Source of the DNA: Cubamyces lactineus | Lineage: Eukaryota; Basidiomycota; Agaricomycetes; Polyporales; Polyporaceae | Direction of reading: 5' to 3' | Length of the DNA: 64,000 bases | NCBI GenBank assembly: GCA_022376465.1 | Contig: JACDTU010000015.1 | Location: forward strand, 930,001-994,000 | Shown here: positions 58,135 to 64,000 of the stretch, piece after piece | How positions within the stretch are numbered: the stretch's first letter is position 1 | Layout: each line of letters begins with the position of its first letter | Translations under genes and position numbers: made by a program | Notes under the pieces: model-generated | What the model was told of the DNA's origin: nothing | What the model saw: only the letters and a program-made list of their open reading frames with translations | Database searches by the model: none

Positions 58135-61100
58135 TCAGTATCCAGTCGGTCGTGCGCCCGTTTTCGACGTGTCATAAGCTCTGATCAGGCGGGCCTGATC
58201 CTGTCGTGATGCATTCTCCGTTTGGCTGAACGCGAACCCGCGATTGCGCCGCATGCGCTGCACAGCGCGGACCTTCTTGATCGCCTTCTGGAATCTATAC
58301 GACCTTTGTCAGAAGAGCGGTCGCGATAGCAAAATGACACTACTTACTGCTCTTGCCTAGGGCGATAATCCGGGATGTTGTACTTCTGAATCTCCTGAGC
58401 GATGTGATATGTCTCAGGCATGTACGTCCGTCGGTAGCTATGGGGCAGGTTAGTCGGTGCTCGCCTGAGACGTAATTATGCTACACTCACTATTTCCACA
58501 CGAAGTCGCGCGTCAAGCAGACGATAGGCACCAACAGTAGTACGAAATAGAAGACAGCGTCGGTCCACAATCGAGGGACAATACCCTGGTATTCTGTCGA
58601 AAAGCCGATCGCCGGTGCGACGACAGCGTATAGTGGCAGGAAGAGCATGGTGAACACAAAGGAACCGGGTATGGCTAAGTGACCAGTGAGCATGGAGAAC
58701 ATAGCATAAGGTATGGGCGTCACAAACCTGCTACAGTGTACTTCGTCCACAGGCTGTGAGATGTAACAATGAGAGGCGAACGGCTATTCAAGGGAAAAGT
58801 GGCTTACTCAGAGATCAAAGCAGCTTTGCCCAAAACAGTGAGAAGCACGGCGAGGTACAAGGTGGTACCCCAGAACCAATGTCCCGAGTCGAATCCGGTT
58901 GCCTGCTTCAGGTCTCCCCAGAATAAGATCACCGAGAACCCAAACAAGATCTACGCCATCCGGCAGTCAGTGACAATTGCTTATCCTCAAGTAAATGGAC
59001 ACTCACAAGGCTGTGGTACAGAGCGTTCACGACCCAAGCCCAGAATTGCGTTCGTGTGAAGAACGCGTTGCGTTGGCCTAGCATGTACAATTGTGGATAG
59101 CGATCGAGGATGCGAGCGGAGACAAACTGATCAAAGACACCGATGACCAGCGGCGGGAGCACGGTGAAGACGACGTTGTACAGCGTCAGCGTCCACGATT
59201 CGTACGCAATCTGACCAGAGAAATTGTTGAAGAACGAGAACTATGGAAATAGTGTCAGTTGCTGCTTCGAGTAACAGGTTGTTGCAATCATACCCAGAAT
59301 TGCGTCATGTACAGGACGATGTTTTTGTAGAATGAGTCTGATCAACGCAATGGCATGTGTCAGGGACGAAGGCATTCATAATCAATGTAGAACTTACACA
59401 ACAGCATCTTCGACAAACGGGTGTAACTCCATGCACCATGGACGAGAAGCAGTTTCTTGAGGTAGCGGAACTGCGATATAGCAACGTCGGCAGCCCGAGC
59501 AGCTTGGAGACCCTATGCGGCCATTAGAACAGCTCGAATCTTACAAGTTGGAATACGCACCTCCAAACCCGAGATGCCGACACCAACATGAGCAGCTTGA
59601 ATCATGCTGACATCGTTGGCACCATCCCCGATCGCGAGCAGGATCGACTTCTGATTCTTCTTCACGAGCTTGACAACGAGTGCCTTCTGCAAGGGAGATA
59701 CACGACCTAAGGACATGATCAACAAGGTGTGTCGCGGTATAAGAGGCCAAGCCACTTACAGCAGATCACAGCCTTGCACAGAATGGCTAACTCCAGGAAT
59801 GTCTTCGAGATTTCCTTCTCCAAAGCGAACGTGAGACTCTTGCCGTCTGTGACAGACAGAATGAATGTTTCGCACTCGTCAATACGCCTGATTTTTGGGA
59901 CCACACACCAATGATAAGGGCGAGATCTTCCTGGTCACCAGCATTACGCTGGTTCTTGATCGCATTCAGCCGCTTGGTAAGGAACTCTTCAGTATCATGG
60001 GCGGTTTCCTCATTGACGATAACCTGCGCTCGTTGTCAAGTAATCGTTCGTCGGCCTTGCCAGAGGACCCACCAAGTTCATAGACTCCGAGATGAGTCGA
60101 CATGACATGCCGATATTGATAGCAGTCTCTTGCCTGTCGCCGGTGAGTACCCATACCTAAAAGATAACGTGTCAAGACTGTGCGTTCCAGCGTGGACGAA
60201 AACCTTACCTTAATGCCAGCCATTTGAAGCGTATGGATAGTATCTGGTACCCCCTCCTGGAGCTTGTCCTCGATTGCCGTTGCGCCGAGTAAGAACATGT
60301 CCCTCTCGATGAGCTCCGCAGCCTTGTCAAGCGCTTCGCCTCGGCCGTTGATGGTCGCGGCCGCCTGGTCGTAGATGGTCACCCATTGTTTGTACTCTGC
60401 TTCAGGGATGTCGCGACAGGCGATGCAAAGTGTGCGCAACCCTTCTGTGGCGTAGTCCTATGAAGGGCATCGTTAAATTAGGGCCCAATGGGAAAGAACA
60501 GTCTGCACTGACCTCGAGGTGGAGTAGCGTCTTCTCAGTAAACGGCTGGTTTTCGCTCAGCCGCTCAAGTATGACAGTGTCGGCGCCTTTGCAGAATAGC
60601 TTGATCTTCCCATCAGGGCAGCGTACGACCGTAGACATCCGTTTCCGCGTAGAATTGAACTCGCAAACGTTGAGGATCTCATACTCCAATGACGCCCCAT
60701 GTACGTTGACAAAAACAGATTTGGGTTTCCGGGTCTGCAAATACACTCAACGGCCGCCACACCCTGGATTGATCGCTACACTTACGTGGAATTGGTAGCC
60801 AAGCAGTTCGGCACCAGCGACGAGGGCCGCTTCATCCGGACTACTGGCTTGGTAGTGCATCTTGCCATCGCGGAGTTCAGGAATGACAGTGTGGCACACA
60901 GCGAGCAAGGTGAGGAACTCGTTGGCCACATCGCGGTCGCCGCCAGGCGGTGCGTCTCCAGCGACATCCACAAATGGGTTTTGCGCGCCACTTGCGAGAG
61001 CACGAAGGTCGTCGAACGAACGCCAAGCTTCCTTGTCGTCATCTCCGTCTCCGCGGTGACTCTCATCCACGACGTCGGCATATGCGACGCCGCCGATGCT

Positions 61101-63303
61101 ACAAAACCGGAACTCCATTTCGTTACGTGTCAGCGTCCCTGTCTTGTCGCTGAACACGTATTCAATCTGCCCGAGTTCCTCCACCAGTGATGAGGTGCGG
61201 CACAGGGCAGGCGTATCTGTCTTCGCGTAGTACATGTCTAGGTCCGAATTGATAAGTTGTGCCTGCTGAAATTTGACCACTTCCATCGTCACAATGAGCG
61301 AGATGGGGATCAGATTGTTGTACAAGATGATGAACGTGAGGATGTCTACAAGACAGTTAGCATCTTCACCGTAGCAAGTTTAGGACTACGAACCCTCGAT
61401 GAACTCCACGGCTGTACGGTGCCCGTTAGTGCTTGCGCCTAGAGCGGTATTGATAAGAAGCTTACCTCGCCCAGCAATTGTCGACTTTTCGAGGAGATAC
61501 CATTGCTGGCTAGAGAAGAACCACTGATGTTTCGTCAGTCAACGGGCATCGGTGTAACAACAATGCGAACACCCCATACAGAACGAATGGTGCTTCCAAT
61601 CGTCGACCCAATGGAAAGCGCGAGCAAGAATATGAACAGGAAGACGATGTGCACGTTGACCTGGCGTTCCACCGCTGTACGCTTGATTGGCGCGGCTCTG
61701 GACGGGCGTGAGCATGTCATGCAGTGGCCTATCCAACGACTTACGTTGCGTTCCGCATCAATTTTGTCTCATGTCCAGTAAACACGACAAGTCCGTATGC
61801 CCACGGCGTATTCCGGACCTGGGCGCCGCGCAGAAGAAGTTGATCTGGTCCCAAAGGGATTTGCTTTGGCACACCACCGCTGGATACCAGCTCAAGCGTG
61901 CCCTCGTAGGTGTACAAGGAGTTGTTTGGGTGCTCTGAGCGCAAAGTGCCATGCAGCGACGTGACAAGATGCGGGGATGTGAGATTTGATGTCTGGGGGG
62001 ACGCTTGCTTAATCTTGAGATTGGTCTCGCTAAATGTGGATGAGTGAAGAGACAAGGACGGCTTCTAAAGCGACCTACCCATCAAGATTAGACGTCTCGA
62101 TATAGCAAAATCCCTCAGGTTCACTTGAACTCAGCAAGATGACATCTGCGGGGATAAACTCGTCGCTCTCTAGACGTATGACATCGCCTACGGCTATATC
62201 CTTCCACTTCTTCTCGGCGAAGGTACCATCAGGGCTCAGCACCTTCGCCTTGCGAGAATTGAGTTCCGTATCGGACTGGTGCCGTTTCTGTGAGATATGT
62301 CAGCGCACTGCAATACGCAGCATCAGGGGGCATGTAACAAGTGGCCTTGGGAATGCAAGTCCATCTACAAGACTGGCGACGAAGAAGCATCGTTACGGCT
62401 CTAGAGCAGCTTCCGGGAAAATGCGCGAGCACAGCCGGAGGTGTTGGGTATACGGGTGACTATGCCCGCCGTATAACGGTCGAGCCATACCTATGCGCCC
62501 CGGAAGCTTGCTGTGCAGACAGGAAGAATGGAGGCTACTCACCAGGTCCTCCTGCGTTTCCTTGAACGCCGACGCTAACAGTACAACACATAGTGGGACA
62601 ATGGTGGTATAGGGCTGCGTTGGTGAGACGTCGGGTATCTGCTGTATGAGCGCTGTGAACAGGAAGAACAAGTTGGCGTATTTGGAGAACTGCTCTGTGA
62701 AACCCGACGGCGAAACGCGGAGTGTGAGCCTTACGTCAAGAGATTGTGCGTGCGATACACACCAAAGAGGAACTTGGGGACAAAGGTGGCAACATTGTAC
62801 TTGGTGGTAGAGACATAGTTGTTGCAAAAGTCTGCGTTCGCGTCTGGATTGTTGAGTGCTATGACGCGGTTGCCAGTAAGGACCTGTTCCTTCCTCTGCC
62901 ACGGCCACTTCCAGCGCTTCTTGAGGGACTTTGAAGGTGTTCGTTGGTGAGACTTGGATGGCCCGGGGAAGGATGCAGAGCCAGTGAAGGGCTTGGAGCC
63001 AGGCTGTTCGTCGTCGAACGACCACTGGTCTGGTTGAATGGTGTTGGTACCCGGTAGACTGAGCTGAGAGTTTCCGTAACCAGCGGGGGGAGCACCAGAA
63101 CGCGCGAGGGGTAGGCCACTCTCCTTGGACTGCATTGCGGGTGGGCGACCGAAAGCAGAGTCGGGCATGTCGTCGTCATCGTCGAAGAAGGGGTCCAAGC
63201 CCTGCGGAGGGGAGGAAGAGGGAGGGTAGCCAGTGCTTGCCGGTTGGTACTGCCTAGAAGCTGGGTTGGCCTGAGAGACCAAGCGAACGAAGTCGTCGCT
63301 CAT
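58135..63303 (-). CDS. drs2: P4-ATPase phospholipid flippase, Drs2-type
   Basis: A multi-exon gene of roughly 1,300 residues. It starts at the ATG 63303 ([14 protein letters not shown]), and the last codons before the TGA at 58135-58137 read GARPTGY. A disordered acidic N-terminus is followed by P4 motifs: [20 protein letters not shown] (first membrane helix), SNLDGETNLK (actuator), the PISL motif in membrane helix 4 ([17 protein letters not shown]), the phosphorylation site [25 protein letters not shown] (nucleotide binding), [14 protein letters not shown] and [13 protein letters not shown]. Ten membrane helices are expected, and the C-terminal ones are visible from 59300 to 58500. The cytosolic tail contains GFAFSQTE, the conserved segment of the autoinhibitory tail of Drs2/ATP8A2 proteins. 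These enzymes move phosphatidylserine to the cytosolic leaflet at the trans-Golgi. No break seen. Confidence 0.92.
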
Positions 63304-63478
63304 CGTAGCCAGCGATGAGCGTGTTGAAGGAGGCGACGGCAGTAAGCTCGAAGACGAGGTCGAGGTCGAGGTCAGGGTGAACGACCAAGGTGCTGTTCAG
63401 AGCCAGACCCTACCGCCTCCTCGCTGCGCACACCACTCGGGTTAGGGTTCCCGCTCGCGCGCGCTGTTCTCCCGTTGG
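63304..63478. other. Intergenic
   Basis: The flippase promoter region and the 3' end of the third HET gene, 175 bases. No further feature seen. Confidence 0.4.
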
Positions 63479-64000
63479 CTACGTAACAATGTACATAGCA
63501 GTCATCTCCCACCCAGAGTCCTTCTCGAGCCCAATCTGTTCAAACGTACGGGCAACATGCTCTTCAATCAAACCACGACGAGTCGTCCGGAACGTCATGA
63601 AGCAGTGATACACATCGTCCTCGTACCCGTTCGTGTGGGTGACCACCAACCACGTCCAGCCGTCGGAGCGCTCACTCCGACAAGCCAGTGCAGCCAAGAA
63701 TACAGTGCAGCCCTTCCATTCTGCTGAAGGCGTCCTGGGACGCAAGCGCATCAACGGGAGGTGAACGTGAACTCCGTAATTGGTGTGGTAGAAATAGAGT
63801 TCGCGTATTCGCGGTATCCGTAGCTCCTCCACGAGTTCTCGCAGCGAGACTGAGACGAGGTCCCCCGACCTTCGGAAGTCGTCGGGCGACGAAGCGAGCA
63901 ACCGACACCAGTCCCACCGCGACTCCAGTTTGCTCAGGATGAGGTCGCTTGCGTATCTGTCGCGGTCCCAGGCAAAGATGGTGGAGTCAGGCGATTGGTA
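63479..64000 (-). CDS. HET-domain protein 3, C-terminal part (truncated by window)
   Basis: The frame is open to the end of the window and stops at 63479-63481. It starts inside DSTIFAWD, the counterpart of DQSIFAWG at the end of the HET domain in the other two proteins. It continues with LLASSPDDFRRSGDLVSV, HTNYGVHVHLPLMRLRP (compare GIRTQLPL) and GCTVFLAALACRSE (compare LLACENAQGQ). The HET domain proper would lie beyond base 64000. With only about 170 residues after the domain, the protein has a much shorter tail than the other two. Confidence 0.75.
   Translation of the reverse strand, partial: YQSPDSTIFAWDRDRYASDLILSKLESRWDWCRLLASSPDDFRRSGDLVSVSLRELVEELRIPRIRELYFYHTNYGVHVHLPLMRLRPRTPSAEWKGCTVFLAALACRSERSDGWTWLVVTHTNGYEDDVYHCFMTFRTTRRGLIEEHVARTFEQIGLEKDSGWEMTAMYIVT

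Overview
The window is nuclear DNA of a filamentous basidiomycete, most likely an agaricomycete. Its genes carry many introns of about 50-60 bases. The assignable genes are typical fungal ones: a bud4/anillin-like protein, the NADPH-oxidase regulator NoxR, an Slt2-type MAP kinase, a Drs2-type flippase and HET-domain proteins. The repeats belong to families common in mushroom genomes: Ty3/Gypsy chromoviruses, Ty1/Copia, a Tc1/mariner element, an agaricomycete DDE transposase family and hAT.

Bases 1 to about 30,800 are a transposon graveyard with no assignable host gene. From left to right it holds: a 5'-truncated Tc1 copy (1880-2942); two solo LTRs with perfect 5-bp target duplications (3705-4461 and 5954-6422); a DDE-transposase/Copia reverse-transcriptase chimera (7.6-8.6 kb); a hAT scrap; two head-to-tail decayed Gypsy pol copies (10.3-14.6 kb) with an unassigned ORF after them; and a minus-strand composite of DDE transposase, Copia RT, Gypsy RT/RNase H/integrase and Copia gag/protease (16.4-20.7 kb). 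After that come a second Copia fragment, an LTR candidate with helically phased TGACTCA sites, a complete-length Tc1 copy (23967-25585), and the 3' part of a young chromovirus (25586-29698). The chromovirus carries an intron-containing gene on its opposite strand that encodes a Zn2Cys6-like cysteine cluster. That gene has itself been hit by another solo LTR (27039-27569).

From about 30,850 on the DNA is GC-richer and gene-dense. The order is bud4-like (-), a 244-residue unknown (+) behind a short shared promoter, noxR (-), a 2.8-kb stretch with no assignable gene, an F-box-like gene (-), HET-domain gene 1 (+), the MPK1/SLT2 MAP kinase (+), a secreted type-B carboxylesterase with micro-exons (+), an aldo-keto reductase (+), an intron-containing tRNA-Gln (-), HET-domain gene 2 (+), a P4-ATPase flippase (-) and the C-terminal part of a third HET-domain protein (-) running off the window.

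Several host genes touch polarised growth and wall integrity (bud4, MPK1, NoxR, Drs2). They are dispersed on both strands with their own promoters, so I do not infer a functional cluster. The three HET-family genes within 19 kb do look like a local family expansion. The most unusual items are the antisense zinc-cluster gene inside the chromovirus, the reciprocal Copia/DDE chimeras, the phased TGACTCA promoter and the clustered micro-exons of the esterase.
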